Below are positions 1 to 14,200 of a stretch of DNA of 64,000 nt, piece after piece. The stretch covers positions 149,318 to 213,317 of the forward strand of contig CAJNYU010001021.1 of NCBI GenBank assembly GCA_905331475.1, given 5' to 3'. The DNA is from Rotaria socialis. Lineage: Eukaryota; Rotifera; Eurotatoria; Philodinida; Philodinidae. The notes beneath the pieces are model-generated. The model had not been told where the DNA came from and searched no databases. It saw only the letters and a list, made by a program, of their open reading frames with translations. The position numbers and the translations under genes were made by a program. Every line of letters begins with the position of its first letter. Positions within the stretch are counted from its first letter, which is position 1.

Positions 1-1434
1 ATAAAGCTCAAGCTATAGGCCTATAAAGTGAGCTTATAATGAAATTTCATTTGTCAATAAGACTTCCCCCTCATACACATAGACATATATTATATATTGC
101 GCGTTGCGGGAAAGAGGAAAAAAGAAAAGAAAGATTCTGTTGATTATTAAAATGGAAAATGCAAAAAAGGATTGTGTAAGAAAAGAATTGGTAAGAGAGA
201 CGCTCGTCGGCTCATTTCATAGACGTAGTTTTTACTCGGTTATATCTCAGAAAAGAGCTATTTTTTTCCTCTCCTTTCACATCCTCATTTACATATCAAT
301 TAATTTTACTCTTTTATAGCATTATTATTATTTGAGACTCGTATCATTGCTTAATATTTAAATTTCACTAAGAAGAAGTAGAATAATCATTTGAATAGAT
401 TTCACCAGTTCTAGTTCGTCTGTTTTTTTCTCGTTTGTTTCATTTTCCATATTAAGACAACAACTTGTTAACAAAACTTCTAGACATTCTACATCGCACA
501 CACATACTGTTATTGTTATTATTTTGAGAATTAGTGTCTCTTAGCTCCAGCTTTTGTTTTTATACGGTTCTATAAGAAAATAAAATAAATAAACAAAATG
601 AAAGGACAACAGCTAATCCAGCTATCATAACTGTAATGAGTAAGCTGCTCTAAGGACACATATCCATTAGCTAGATTGATTAATAAATGTAGAGGAAACA
701 TTTGTTCACCAGTCAACAAAACCAGCTGTGCTATTTGATTGTCATTGTTATTGTCGAACAAGAATAGCCAACGACAAAAAAAAAAATAGAAAATCAAACA
801 CATAATAAAAACACGAGCTGATAGAGGATTAAAAGTGGCAGATGTACACGTAAATGATTGAATTTACTAATCGATGCCCGATTGAAATGAACAGGTGGCT
901 ATGTTGAGAAGATAAAAGGAAAAGGTAAATCTTAGAGTCACAATAGATGCCGTTAAGAAGAAAAAAAAATAATTCTAATTCTATAGGGGCTTAATTTAGT
1001 CTATGCGCCGGATACAATTGAACACAGTGACTTAAGACCCAAGAGAAGCAAAAGAGACATCCATATAATAACGAATAAATATCACTATTTGAGGTATCCT
1101 ATCTATTCATCACAGCATGTACCGTTTCTCTCACTGTTTGCATGGGACTAATCATTCTAATCAAGCACATTACGAGTAGTGCACATCTATACAAGCTCTT
1201 GGGGTTAACCTCGATAATTTTTGACAAGATCATCAATAATAACACAAATCATTCTTTATCGTTTCTTTCTTCTATTCTATGATGACGTGTTCTTGACTTG
1301 CTCTCGTAGATTTTCTTTTTATCCGCATATACTCGATATATGCATGTATTTATATGGAATAGCAGCATTTCTCGTGGCAAATAACAATCTAATTTTGTCT
1401 TTTCTTTGTCGTCCAAGCCGCTTTCTGTTGGATA
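1..1434. other. Upstream intergenic region, no gene recognised
   Basis: AT-rich sequence without a convincing coding frame, RNA gene or mobile element. The short open frames here have no recognisable domain and several need a non-ATG start. The stretch just before 1435 (a pyrimidine-rich run ending in an AG near 1413-1417) could be a 5' splice or trans-splice acceptor for the potassium channel gene. Confidence 0.5.
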
Positions 1435-4117
1435 ATGTTGTTTACTCCTTCTCCGCCTCTTTTCTCGCAATCGGTATCGTCATCAGTAGGAAACGAGTCG
1501 CCGTCAACTCGTACAGCTCTAGTCTATAGTCCTCATGATGGTGAGAATCGACTACATACCGTTTCCTTATCAAATAACGCGACAATTTTAGCCAATGGAA
1601 CGACCAATAATCGTTTATTATCAGCAAGTCAATCGCCCGATCAAGATTATTTCTATTCTCCGTTATCATCATCATTATCTGCTTGTCCTTCAATTCATTT
1701 AATACGACCCAAAATAAAAACAAACATTAAATTATCGAAATCACATCGCGGTGATTCGTGTCCTGTTCTACGCATCGATAAAAGTATAAAGAATTCGTAT
1801 TTTCCTACAAGTATATCATCTTCTAGTCGTAATGTGCTCATGGCTACAATGGGAAAAACAGATCCAACCATCTATCATTCTGAAGACATATTACAATTAC
1901 CCAGAGCACATATTATGTCTGGCAATACGATCTTACCGGTAGCAAATCCAGCTGCCTTTATCAAACATAATGAATTAGAAATTGTTGAAGAACAACCAGC
2001 TACATCTATCATACCATCTCCATTAGGTACACCGAAAAACAGTGAAAATTTTCAACGAGCATCTACTGATTATTCGGCAAATGTCTATCCATTTAATATT
2101 AATATTACTCGTAAAGTTACTTTAAATGTTGGTGGTGTTAGACATGAAGGTAATATTTTCTTTTTCTTCTTCTATTTTCTTTTGTATCTCTAAACACGTA
2201 TATACATACAAGCACAAATATATATATATATATATATAGATATCTTTATTTATAGTTTTATGGCATACACTTTCTCGTCTACCAAATACTCGGTTAGGTC
2301 GTTTGGCAAAATTGCGTCAAACAACATTGTCAACAACACGCCTAATGCCACATGATGAAGTAATGCGTTTATGCGATGATTATGATTTATCAAGTGGAGA
2401 ATATTTTTTTGATCGTCATCCACGTACATTTTCATCAATTATTAATTTTTATCGCACGGGAAAACTTCATTTAGTTGACGATCTATGTGTAATATCTTTT
2501 CATGATGATTTACAGTATTGGGGTATCGATGAATATTATTTAGAATTATGTTGTCAAAATAAATATCATCAAAAAAAAGATCATGTTTTAGAAGAAATGA
2601 GAAAAGAAGTTGAATTATTAAAAGTTGAAAAAGAAGAAAGTATTAGTGATCGTTGTTGTTCGCAGACGAGAAAAAGAATTTGGGATCTTGTCGAACATCC
2701 GCATACATCGAAAGGCGCTCGAGTAAGTCTTTTTTGTGTCATGCCATCTTTTTTTCTCTCATATCTATGATTATGCCATGATCAATTTTAGATTATTGCA
2801 TTTGTCAGTATTTCATTTATCCTGCTGTCTTCATTTACGATGACATTAAGTACTATTGAAGGTATATGAAGAATTTTATTTTTCGATTGATTATATTTTC
2901 ATTCAAAACAATATTGTTTAGGTATTGGTTGTGCACCAAATATTACCGATCCAGAAGTTACTGTTGATAGTTCAGCATCGGTTGGTGCCGATGCTGTTCG
3001 TATAGCTGCTCAAGCTGCAGCAAAAGAGTTAGCAGCTGAACATCATGAAAGTGTTAGTAATTGTCGTGAACCTTTATTTTTATTTATTATTGAAACTATA
3101 TGTATATCATGGTTTACAATTGAATATATTATACGTGTATTTGCAACGCCGGATAGATGTAAATTTTTCAAAGGTGTTTTAAATACAATCGATCTTATTG
3201 CTATTGTACCATTTTATATTTCGATTATACTCGAAACAATGGATACGGGTAATTTAAAAAATATAAAATCTGTTCGTAAAGCTGTACAAGTATTTCGTGT
3301 TTTACGTATAATGCGTATACTTAAATTGGCACGTCATTCAACCGGTCTTCAATCGTTAGGTTATACATTAAGACGAAGTTATAAAGAATTATCTATGCTT
3401 CTGATGTTTTTGGCTATATTTATATTATTATTTTCAAGTTTAGCTTATTTTGCTGAAAGAGATGGAAATGCTATACAATTTCGTTCGATTCCACATGCAT
3501 TTTGGTGGGCGAGTATTGTAAGTTTATTATCGAAAAATATTCCTCTTGTATGTCTGTTATTTTATTTTTTCTTTCTTTTTCTAAAGACAATGACGACAGT
3601 AGGTTATGGTGATATCTATCCGAAATCGGTGTGGGGTAAACTAATTGGCGCCGTATGTTGTGTTTGCGGCGTGCTTGTTATTGCTTTACCAATCCCAATT
3701 ATCGTTAATAATTTTGCTGAATATTATAAAGAACAGCTACGTCGTGAAAAGGCTTTAAAGCGTAAAGAAGCGATTGATCGTGCAAAAAAAAATGGCTCGA
3801 TTGTATCGATTCCATCACATTCTGCATCAAATTTATCAAATGCAGATTATAATATACGTCGTTTAAGTATACTAAAAGATTCATCCAATCCACCACCGGC
3901 CAACGATGAACCATTATATGATCCAGGATGTTATGAACGAAAAACTCCATTATCATCATTGGTGTATATTCCGCATACAACTGAGTTCCATACTGAAATT
4001 AATGAAAATAATCATAATCTAACAAAAGAAAACGATCAAGACGTAAAACAAGCACTAATTACTAACATAGATATTCCAATGGATGGTAAACAAAAAGAAA
4101 AAATTTTCAACAGATAA
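1435..4117 (+). CDS. Voltage-gated potassium channel, Shab/Kv2 family
   Basis: Pore-forming subunit of a delayed-rectifier K+ channel in the plasma membrane. Five exons are inferred: 1435-2149, 2256-2722, 2792-2861, 2922-3517, 3587-4117; the joined frame is 793 codons with GT-AG introns of 60-106 nt. Residues 1-225 are a Ser-rich N-terminal extension of unknown role. The T1/BTB tetramerisation domain starts near residue 226 ([10 protein letters not shown], continuing [10 protein letters not shown] across intron 1) and includes FYRTGKLH and [11 protein letters not shown]1-S3 follow, then S4 near 534-553 with positive charges every third residue ([20 protein letters not shown]). The selectivity filter TVGYGD is just after intron 4, and S6 has [15 protein letters not shown]. 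The post-S6 run AKKNGSIVS is a Kv2 signature, so Shab rather than Shaker, Shaw or Shal. The ATG at 1435 is the first in frame; an upstream exon cannot be excluded. Confidence 0.93.
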
Positions 4118-6165
4118 TTATTTTAGAATGATCTATGAGATTCAATTTCTTTCAGTGTATTTTTCTTGTTTTTTGTTTTGTTATCTTCATTGGTAACTTT
4201 TGATCATGTATAAAAACAAAGAAACAGGCAATTTTTCTTATTGATACTCTTTGAAATTGAGCCAAATGCCATTCACACCAAACATATCAATAAACAGCTG
4301 TCGAACCAGACAAGAGCGAATCAGCTTGGTTTCGCCTCCAAACTATCTTGCCGATATTCATATCTAACTAATAATTATTTTCTTATAATCAATCATATGA
4401 TTATTTACATCAAGATTGATGTCATACGAATCTAACCAACGTATCAATTATACATCTTTGTTTATCTACTTATTAATGAAATATGTATGATGACAGAGGT
4501 GTTAAAAAGGAAATATTTGTTAGAGAATCTTATTCCACAAGAAGAAAACATTTTAAAAAGAAAAATAGATTATCAAATTATTTATATACATTTGATCGGA
4601 TGAGTGTTTCTGTGGAGATGTGAATTTTTTTCACGTACGGGTATTCCATTCGTCGATTGTATAGTTCAACTATAAATGAAATATCGATAGTATTCCACAA
4701 AAAGTCCTACATTTATTGTATGTTTTCTTTTATATTGATATTTAAAGTAGTACATTTTCAATCGATATAATTCGAAATATATTTTATAATAAAATCATTC
4801 AAAAAAAAAAACGTAGATATAAGTAATCTCAACTGATTAGGTATATTTTCGATTGACAACTCATTTTTCATAGAGGTATTTTAAGAGTGACAGTACGTTT
4901 ATTTCTATGTTGTTAAAGACAAACTCTTTTCATTCATTTATGTCTGTCAGTTATCTAATTAGCATATGTTGGTAATACAGTGAAGATAGATAAATCGACG
5001 GAAAGAGATGGCTCGAAAGTAAATAATATACTAGTACATGGAAATCTTTAGCCTACATTCTGTGCTCACTTATGTATAATGTTCTTATCTGTATTTGCCT
5101 TGTTTTCTAGAAGAGAAATTATTCAGGGAGAGAGCGAGTCATATTGAAAATAACTTAGTAACAAAATTATTTATCAGTCGAAAAGTATTTAAACGAAAAT
5201 AAATGCTGAACGATCTAAAATAGTTATTTAATCATTAAGATTTCAAAGATTATTATAATTTAAATGAAAACTTCTATTATCTGTACAATTATCTTTCGTT
5301 GTTGTTCTATTTTCAGCTTGGAGTTTTTGGTATAATAAACAGAAAAACATCGATAGATAGCTACTAACATTTGTATTCTCACGTTAATTTTGTCACATAG
5401 GGATGTTTGCGGTTAATACATAATGCGTAAACAGCTGGCATACCCTTTTAATCTGTCTATTTGACATAAATCAACTATGAATGCTGGTTTACACATACCG
5501 TATTGCTTGATCTTTACATGGTGTAAATATGTCGTCTCTACTAAGGAAAAATAGTTGATTCAAAATAAAAATGTATTCATCAGTTATAATAATTGCTTCT
5601 TTTCATAGTTAGCATCTGGTATCGATAATAATTAATCCATCGTTGATACGTGCTACGGTGATTATTTTATTTTTGCAAGCGTTCTCAATCATTTGTAACA
5701 TCATTGACTAATGGATTCCTGAATGCACTTTGAATTATCTAAAACTAGTAGTTGAGATATTTTCACTGTTTTATAACATAATTCTTCAAGTTCTATGATA
5801 ACTATGATTTTCCGATAAGGCCTATTTTCGTGTCATATGCTAAGGTTATGCTGATGGCTGTTTGAGTGGCGAAATGGATAATTTCTTTTAAAATAAATCT
5901 TGATAGAAAACAGATAGAGACCTGTAGCTTTCATCGTTTTAAGAGACAGATAAAGATGTCTCGAACAGTCAGTAATAAGATTCCGTATTATGTTGTCAAA
6001 AATTTCTTTAATAAACTTTCTAACTGTAGAAAAAATGTTGTTTTTTTGAGAGAAATGCCTTGAAAACTCGTTTAACATTTCGACTAAAATATATAAAACT
6101 GCTGAATAATTTATTTTAAACACCTTAAACTTGTGCATCATTTCAGATCTTCCATTAAAAGATTG
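4118..6165. other. Intergenic, AT-rich, nothing recognised
   Basis: About 2 kb after the potassium channel gene. The beginning is probably its 3' UTR. No frame carries a recognisable domain and no repeat with clear ends is visible. Confidence 0.5.
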
Positions 6166-6489
6166 CCTCCCAGGTCGTGGACGTACGGCGGGAAACGGCG
6201 GGAAAGCACAGGAAAGCGCTGGAAACTGGAAGCAGTATTCCAGTTGGAAGTTACCGGATTTTTTTCCTGTAGATTCCGATCAACTTCCAGATGTAAAACA
6301 CAGAAAACTGACCGGAAAACACAGGAAACTGACCGGAATCCACAGGAAAAAAATCCGGTAACTTCCAACTGGAATACTGCTTCCAGTTTCCAGTGCTTTC
6401 CCGTGCTTTCCGGCCAGATACGGTGATTTTTCCGCATCTTTCCGGCCGATTCCTACAGTATCCGTCCTCCGGAATCATTGACCTGGGGC
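6166..6489. mobile_element. Foldback / MITE-like element with 71-bp arms
   Basis: Two arms, 6200-6270 and 6342-6412, are inverted copies over about 71 bp with only about two mismatches; both carry the run from AACTGGAAGCAGTATTCCAG to CCGGATTTTTTTCCTGT. The 70-nt spacer contains short direct repeats built on ACCGGAA and ACAGGAAA. Short outer inverted ends (CCCAGGTC near 6169 and its complement near 6480) suggest the boundaries. It is much richer in G+C than its surroundings. Open frames on both strands here are products of the palindrome. No transposase is visible, so it is non-autonomous. No target duplication was identified. Confidence 0.75.
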
Positions 6490-7000
6490 TGTATATAACT
6501 CAAGATGTCGCTTTTCTTTCGAATAAGATAGACAGAAAAAGCTTAAAAACATTCTTTCAAAAAAGCAAATATACTATATTCGATTAAATGTAGTTTCACA
6601 TTGTTTTCCATAAATTTTTTTTAAAAATCTTGTTATTATGAAACAATTTAAAGAGTAATTAAATAGTACAGAAAAACGACTGCTTAAAGTTTTGGATTGA
6701 CCTGAATAATTTGTGTACCCACTGTTTGTTTCTAAAAACAGAATTTATGGATTTTCACATTTTTTTATTAATTTAGAAATTGACAATCATAAACTTTCTT
6801 TATCATCTTTCTATTGAACATAATTTGTGCACACATATTGATCGAGTTAATCGTGAATTCATAAAAATAAAAAGAGAATTTGTTACGCTTTTATAATGAA
6901 CGAAGTTATCGTGGTTTACTTGTTGCCAACAGTAAAAATAAAGCCCACGGTGAATTTAAATTTTAAATATTCTTTCAACAAATCCAACAAGTATATTAGC

Positions 7001-8211
7001 CAGTGGCGTAGCTAGGTGTTTTTGACTCATGGTCCGTTTCCCAGCCGAAATATTTTAAGCATTGGGCAGCAATGGGCAATTGAATATTACTTGGGCTACA
7101 ATTTTTAAAATTTATCACTTTGCTGGAGGAAAACTCGTTATTCTTAAATACGAGGCGAGCTTGTTTAATGTTTTTGCGCTGTTTTACCAACATATTCGTT
7201 ATTCTCATATGTCAACATTTATATTTCGATCAAAAAGTATCAATAGAACTCCAACTCCAACATTTCCAATAAGTATGAGTAGAACAAAAATGAACTAGTT
7301 ATACAAAAGTAAAACAAAAAAATCACGAACAAACATACATACTGCCACATCTGAAAAATTGTTTCTATGCGTTATTGATGCTGATTTAAATACACATATA
7401 TGCTCTTCAAATCACTCATGAGTATTCCATTGGCATTGCTCGAAATTTCTGATTTTGTTTTCGAAGAACTATCATATACATGTTGACTTCGCTTTCATCT
7501 ACATTTTTTATGTTTTCTGTAAACTTTTTTCATTTTGAAGTTATATAAGTGATGTCACTGTTTACCTCGTTAAAGTTCAACCCTAGTCAACTCTCCCTAG
7601 AAGAATCCCCAGGGAGTCCCTAGGGATTTCGTTCTTTTGCGGGGACACCCTGGGGACTCTCCGGGGAGTTATCTGGCCAAAATTGATGAAATATCTAATT
7701 ACTAATAAATTCATCTAAATTTTTTAAAAGTTAAAAAAGTTAAAAAGTTTTTTTAATTTAAAATAATTTCATCAATTCTCCCCGGATAAATCCTCGCGGA
7801 GTCGTCGGGGGAAAGTGGATTAGGGGAATGATTTCACTGAAATTACTTCAGTCACTTCCGTTCGATATAGTTGTATATGCTTAAAGAGATTGATGAGCTT
7901 TCAGTCACATTTTCCAGAAGCAGAGTTAAGTGAAATATCGAGCATTTTCACCCAACAACACCAATGAACTTTAATTATTGCGATCACCCATTTAAGAAAA
8001 ACACCATTGTTTCATCTTCCTGGATCACTTGATTAGATTAAAACCATAGTTACTGCTTTACACTAACATCTCTTGGAGCTTCGAACATGCACGTCTATCA
8101 AGATTTTTTGCATTGGCAAATGCTAATATTTCGAAAAATCTTGGGCAACAACTTTTAAATCATTCGGTAATTGACTAATGCTCCCCCTCCGCACCCCTGG
8201 CTACGCCACTG
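7001..8211. mobile_element. hAT-like non-autonomous DNA transposon
   Basis: The ends are inverted: CAGTGGCGTAGCTAGG at 7001 and the complement of CAGTGGCGTAGCCAGG ending at 8211 (15 of 16 match). They are flanked by an 8-bp target duplication with one mismatch, ATATTAGC (6993-7000) and ATATTAGT (8212-8219). CAGTGGCG-type ends with 8-bp duplications are typical of hAT-superfamily elements. No transposase frame is present, so it needs a helper in trans. A G+C-rich block inside (about 7580-7830, with CTCCCC/GGGGAG inverted motifs around an A/T-rich core) looks like a second, nested inverted-repeat element. Confidence 0.85.
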
Positions 8212-8219
8212 ATATTAGT

Positions 8220-11200
8220 TGCAATTACAAATTATTGAATCTCTAGTTAAAATTAATATAAATATGAGTATTTTGGAGCATTTTCCTCATCTTCCAGCAC
8301 GCCATTCATTAGCTCTCTGAACTAGATCTTTACGTATCTTAGACATATTTTAACGATTCACACAGTATTGACAATACATCTCGAGATTGCATTTCCTAGA
8401 AACGAATAAACTTCTCTGAACTAAAATTTACCTATATGTGATCTATCTGCTGGAGTTTACGCTATGAAAACCAAATAGTCATTGTGATCTATGTCTAGAA
8501 ATAAAATTCATATATAATAGATTTTTCTAACCTAATACATACAGAGATAAGTCAAAGGTGAATTTAATCTAAAATACAAAAGTTTCCAGTTCTTCAATAA
8601 AATAGTAACAACGTACTCGTACTTTCATTTGAAACATAGAGACATGCCATAGATGAAAACATGCGATAAGTATATGATCAAATCCAGTACTATTCCCGAT
8701 GCGGTATTGTGGGGACCAAGATTAAAATAAAATACAGTTCGTACACGTACCGTATTTTATCGAAAACGGTCGTATCCGGTAAAAATATGGATAACCATAA
8801 CCTTCATCTTAAAGCGTAGCATCTAAAAAAGAACATCATTATGTATGTTAGATACTTTCTTAATAGATTAAATTCGTAAAGAAAACTCAGCGTTTCTCTT
8901 TTATTCGAGATGGTTTTACTGACTTGAAGCATTATATACTCAGTAATTATAATTAAGAATCAAACTCAAAGAAGTAATATAGAAGGCATATTAAATTGCC
9001 ATTTTTTTATAGGACATGTTATCGAGCTTGATTTCACCAAAAGATTTCATACGGATGCTAAAAGATGAAACTTTTTGTTGAGGTTTTAGTGGTATGTTCA
9101 TTTTTTTTTTAATAATGATGAACAACTACTCTTTTCTATTATGTTTTCTATTAGATACCACAAAAACATCACCTCCTAAACTTCTAAATGAAAAAACGAC
9201 TTCATAACTCAACTTTTCTTAGCTAGATTGAGTTAAAAGATTTCTTTATAAGGATAAGACATAAATATGTATATTGCTAAAATGTTTTCGTTGCCATGAG
9301 AGCTCTTTAAAAGTAGATACTTCTGTAAATCTTGTAAGCGGTTTAAAATAAAGTAAAACTCAGTCGAAAATTTTGATGTTCCAATTCAACAATAAATGTA
9401 TTTTCGTACTATTTCTTGAACTGTTTGAACACAGTATGTAGAAAATTATTCAATAGTAATGACTGAAATATTATTGAAGACCAACGCTTAGCACTTTTAA
9501 TGTTACAAACTAATAACTGATGTTGTTTTATTATGAGAGAACATTATCAATAAGATTCTCTATTCTACTCTAAGAAATGAACTTTCTGCTTGAGTTTCCC
9601 TCTAAATAAAATTGTCTGCTGAAAATGGCCAACTTAACCCATTTCATCCGTTACTAGAAGACACCAAAACATATGAACAATTACCGATATACGTTGTGTT
9701 CTTTGGCGCAAGTTTACCACATCAGTCTGTGGTCATTACTTGTATGATTCGTTAGGTTCGACATTGAGTTGAATTATTTTCTCAATCACTTTCAATGAGT
9801 TCAAATTGATGATTGTTTTAGAAGACTATGAAATAAGCTAATTGGATCGTTGAAAATAAGTATAGCTTGCAATTACTTTATTTTCAAAAAATAGTGTTTT
9901 TTCTAGAAAAATATCTAAAAACACATTCCTTTGAGAAAAGCAAGGAACTTCTACGCACATACGCAAAATCTATATTGAATTCATACAATTTCGTAGTCTC
10001 CTGAAGTATGAAAGAAGGCATTGAATATAGCCTATCGGATTAACTCGTATCTGCGTATATTATAGCATTATGTAGAGAAGCCAATGCCAATTGTTACTGG
10101 TCTACATGATATTCTTCTTAAAATAATAGCTACTACAATTTCTAGATTTAATCTGTCTCCTTTTAAAAACAATATTCTGAATAAGCATGATGACAATCGC
10201 GCGATGAACATAAGGATACAGCGAATAGAATGATGTACATGAAGTGAACCGTAACGGTAAAAACTGTTACAGATAGTATTGCTCATAAATTTATGTGTAT
10301 GATTCGGATATCTATTCCTATTCAGTATATCATGGTTGTGATATTGGAAATGTGAAGAAAAGTTTGGTTGTAACCGTAAAGGACAAGGGAGCCTATCGAA
10401 TTACTGAATGTATACTGATGTCAAATAATAGGTGATAGACAAAGCATGGATATTGATTTTTTTTAGTTCACTCTCCCCATAGAGAAATCTGCAGGGAGTG
10501 CCCTGAAAGACTTCATATTGCAGACAAACATCTTGGTATTGAAACCATAAATTTTAAAGATCACGATGCAACCATAAAAATTCTTGAAATGATGTTTTCT
10601 TAAATAAAAGAATCAAAAATTCTTTTACGTTCGTGAACGTGTTCATTGTTTATTAGAAGCAGCTGGTTTCGGCTATGCTAAATCTCTTTTACATAGAATC
10701 GAACTTTTTCTTTCAATTTAGAGAGACGTATGCATAAACATTGGAAAATGTGTCTAGAAAATATTTTTCAGTTGAATCGGATCCAACATTAATTGTTTTA
10801 AATCATATTCAGCTGAGTTAAATATCTGAATATTACCACAAATTCGATGACAATGAGTCTGGATCATTGCAATGCTAATTTATTTATTTTTCATAGTTGG
10901 AATAAACATTGGAACATTGTGTATTCCTCAAGAGGAAAATATTGCATTGTCGATTGTCGACAGCTTTTCATATCTATTCATAATCGAATTGAAGTTTTTA
11001 GTAATGCATTTTCAAAGTCAACTGCTAAATTTCAGATTCTAATTTCTTCAAAGGTTCTGTGAATTTAGAATTTATGAATTATTGCATGTTCCAAAGAGCG
11101 AAGTGTACTGTAGTCCCTCGAATTTTTTCTTGATGGAAAAACCATGATGAACCATGCGTTTTATAACATCAAAGATGCTATTTTCAAGGATGTATTGGAT

Positions 11201-14200
11201 TTGAAAGTTAGTTTCTTCTTTCGTTCTGTTACCAAAAATATTGATTTTCTGCGAAACAGATTGAAAAATGTGTCCTCTCCCACTCTCACAGCCTGCTTGC
11301 TTTGAAACGGTAAAAACCACTTAGCGAGTTATTCTTTTCTCTGTTAAGTTCCTATGGTCTGATAAGTTTTGAACAAATAACATGCATCGATCGAGCTCAT
11401 GCATTATAATTGCTAGAGAGAATGACTGATGTTCTTTCGAAAAAAATTCCTTTACAAATTTTTGTGTTAAAAAGTCAAAAACCGGATATGAAAATATTCG
11501 ACAAAGCTGATTTCGATCGTGATTATGACGTTTTATACTTCGGCATGTTTTGTTGTTAAAATTCGATTTATTTACTGTGATAGTTTTGAGAATTACAGAT
11601 AATTGGTATTTGACTTTTCTACTTTTACAGGTTCGTCCTGTGAAAATATGTTTCGTACGAAATTGAAAGTTCGGTAGAATTACAAGTCGACAACATACTC
11701 TAATAGCATTTAACATTTGTACAAATACTTTTGCACCGCATGTTAAATAAACGATCTCGAAGTTATTTTTCGGCTGTTCATTCTGACCAGAATTTCGTTG
11801 ATTGTTTGTAACATAAAAGAATCTATCGATAACAGCTTTCAAAGTGAATTATTGAAATAAAGCAACTCAGTGATCCTGATTTTGTTTCTAACAAACGCGA
11901 CTAAGAGAAAAGAATTTCAAATGTTTCGTATTCTATTTATCAATCCTCCAATGAATTTTCATTGTGCAGCAATACAAATGTTCTGTAATAGAAAATTCTT
12001 TTGCACTTGTAAGCGTAAATTAATAACAAAAAGATGCCATTGAGCGAAAGCCTTTCTGTTGCAAGGCTTTTTTTATTATTATGATGAAATTCCTAAGGTT
12101 TGAATAATAACTTCGAGAGGCAATTATTTAGTTTCCCTGTATGCAGCAGTGAATTAAATCTTAGGCTCCGACCATGGATATGACGAGTTCGCTACCTTTT
12201 CTATCGTTTTCATCAGAGAAATATCGGAAATCATTAGTTCAAGAGTGTTTTATTTTTTCAAATTATTTTAGTGATAAAATTATTCTTGAACAGTCGTTGT
12301 TTTATTATTGTTTCCCATCGAAAACTGAATGGAAGCATAATATTTTATTAAATTTACATATCTGTTTGGTCTATTAGAGTAGGCATCATGACAAGTATCT
12401 TTTTAGTTAAAAACATTTTTCTTGAAATTGACGAAAACATTACATAATTAACCTATTTAACTATGATACTCTCTGGAAAAAAACGAAACCATTTCTATAT
12501 TGAATTAACTTAGAAACCTACATCGAACAACGTCATCCGTATGTCGCTTGAGCTCACTTGTTCGAAACTTCATCAACTATTCCTATGCATTTCCACCACA
12601 ATCGAATGAGTTAGAAAACAATTTATCAAACTTATTTGAAGAACTTGCAATCGAAATAGACAGTGCACAATTTTTGATCGGTTATCATTGATTAAAAATA
12701 TTTTATTTTAAGAAGATCGTATAAACTAACATTTTCACACGGACGATGGATCTTAGTTGGCAGCGCTCGGTATATTGGCATAGAACGCGGCCTTCTTATT
12801 TTAAATTCGATATAACAAGACCATCATGATCAACATTAGATGATGTATAAGATAAAAAATCGTTAAGCAGTCCTTCATTAGAAGCCTGATAAAAAAAAAG
12901 ATTGAACTTTTGAGAGCCAACTGATTTCCCAATTTTAGCAATCATCATGTAGGTGCTATTGAAAACAGGAAGGCAACATATACTGGATCATTGCATTAAC
13001 TCTTGCATTAACTTCACTCAAAGTAATACGATACATATAAAAGAACCACCGTCAATTGAATTATTCACTTTTGAAACCTTAGATTTTAGCCACGTGTAAA
13101 CAAATGTGTTTTTATACTATTCTCATTATTTCTTTTTATTTTCTCAAGCAGTTTATTTTAACCATAATGCAATAACACTAGATACATTTTTCTGTAACTA
13201 CAGTGATTGAGTCATGCAAAGCATTCTACAAAATATCTTATATTATTGAATAACAGAAGATACTCTAATTATTACCTATATATTCAAAGTAATTATATCT
13301 TAATGCTACTAAAATATTTGAAGCACATTAAAACGAACGAATTCTTTCTAGTCAGAATTATTTGTTACACGAAAAAAATAATGAATACTTCAAGAAAACT
13401 AATTCTAGGGCTTGACAATTCATCATCCGTTGTTATGAAAAAAAAACCTTTCTCTATTATTCGAAAGTAAAAATAGTTATTCGATCTTTTTTTTATTGTT
13501 GTTGCTATAATGACATTAACCTGTGAAAAATACCTGCATTATTTCATCATGATGATGTTGGATGAAAATTGAATTCAAAAACAAACTCTTGCTCGTATCA
13601 TGAATCATTAATTGCAAAGTTTCTTTTAGAACAAGCTCGATTGGTTATTACCGATGTAGACAGCTTTTTCCGAGCATCGATTTAAATCACCAAACGTTAG
13701 GCTTCGAATAACAAACGAGAGAGCCTGCGTGAGTATATAAATGAGCATATTTCCATGCGAATATCAGTTGAAAAGAAAAACATAATATTGAATTTCATTT
13801 TTTAGAAACTTGTCTGTAAACACCACAACCATCTTCAAATAAAATATATGGTATGTAATTATTAATAATCAATGAATTCAAAGATTGTTTTAGCATATTC
13901 TACCTTATGGTAAGTACACTATTTTCTCTACTGTGGATTAGCAGATAATTTGACAAGAATAGAAATCATCAGGGTTTATTTTGTTTATGAAGTTACTGTG
14001 ATACATGTAAGAAAGATAATCAAACAAAAAATTGTTAAGCACGCACTCAGCATTTCGATTGTATACGATGAGAAGGTGCCAACATTTCACTATTCACGTT
14101 CAAGATGTTCGTACATGATCATAATGATGAATTGTATAAAATACTGAAATTAAGCCGTCTGATACGCCATTTTATACGTACTCCATAATCGTTAACTTAT

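Noticed and set aside
6131-6478. Four overlapping frames of 75-99 codons on both strands
   Set aside because: Their sequences repeat each other because the DNA is a palindrome; they are products of the foldback element.
11321-11842. 173-codon minus-strand frame
   Set aside because: It starts on TTG and has no recognised motif, neighbouring exon or splice signal. In AT-rich DNA of this length one such frame can occur by chance or from old transposon decay.
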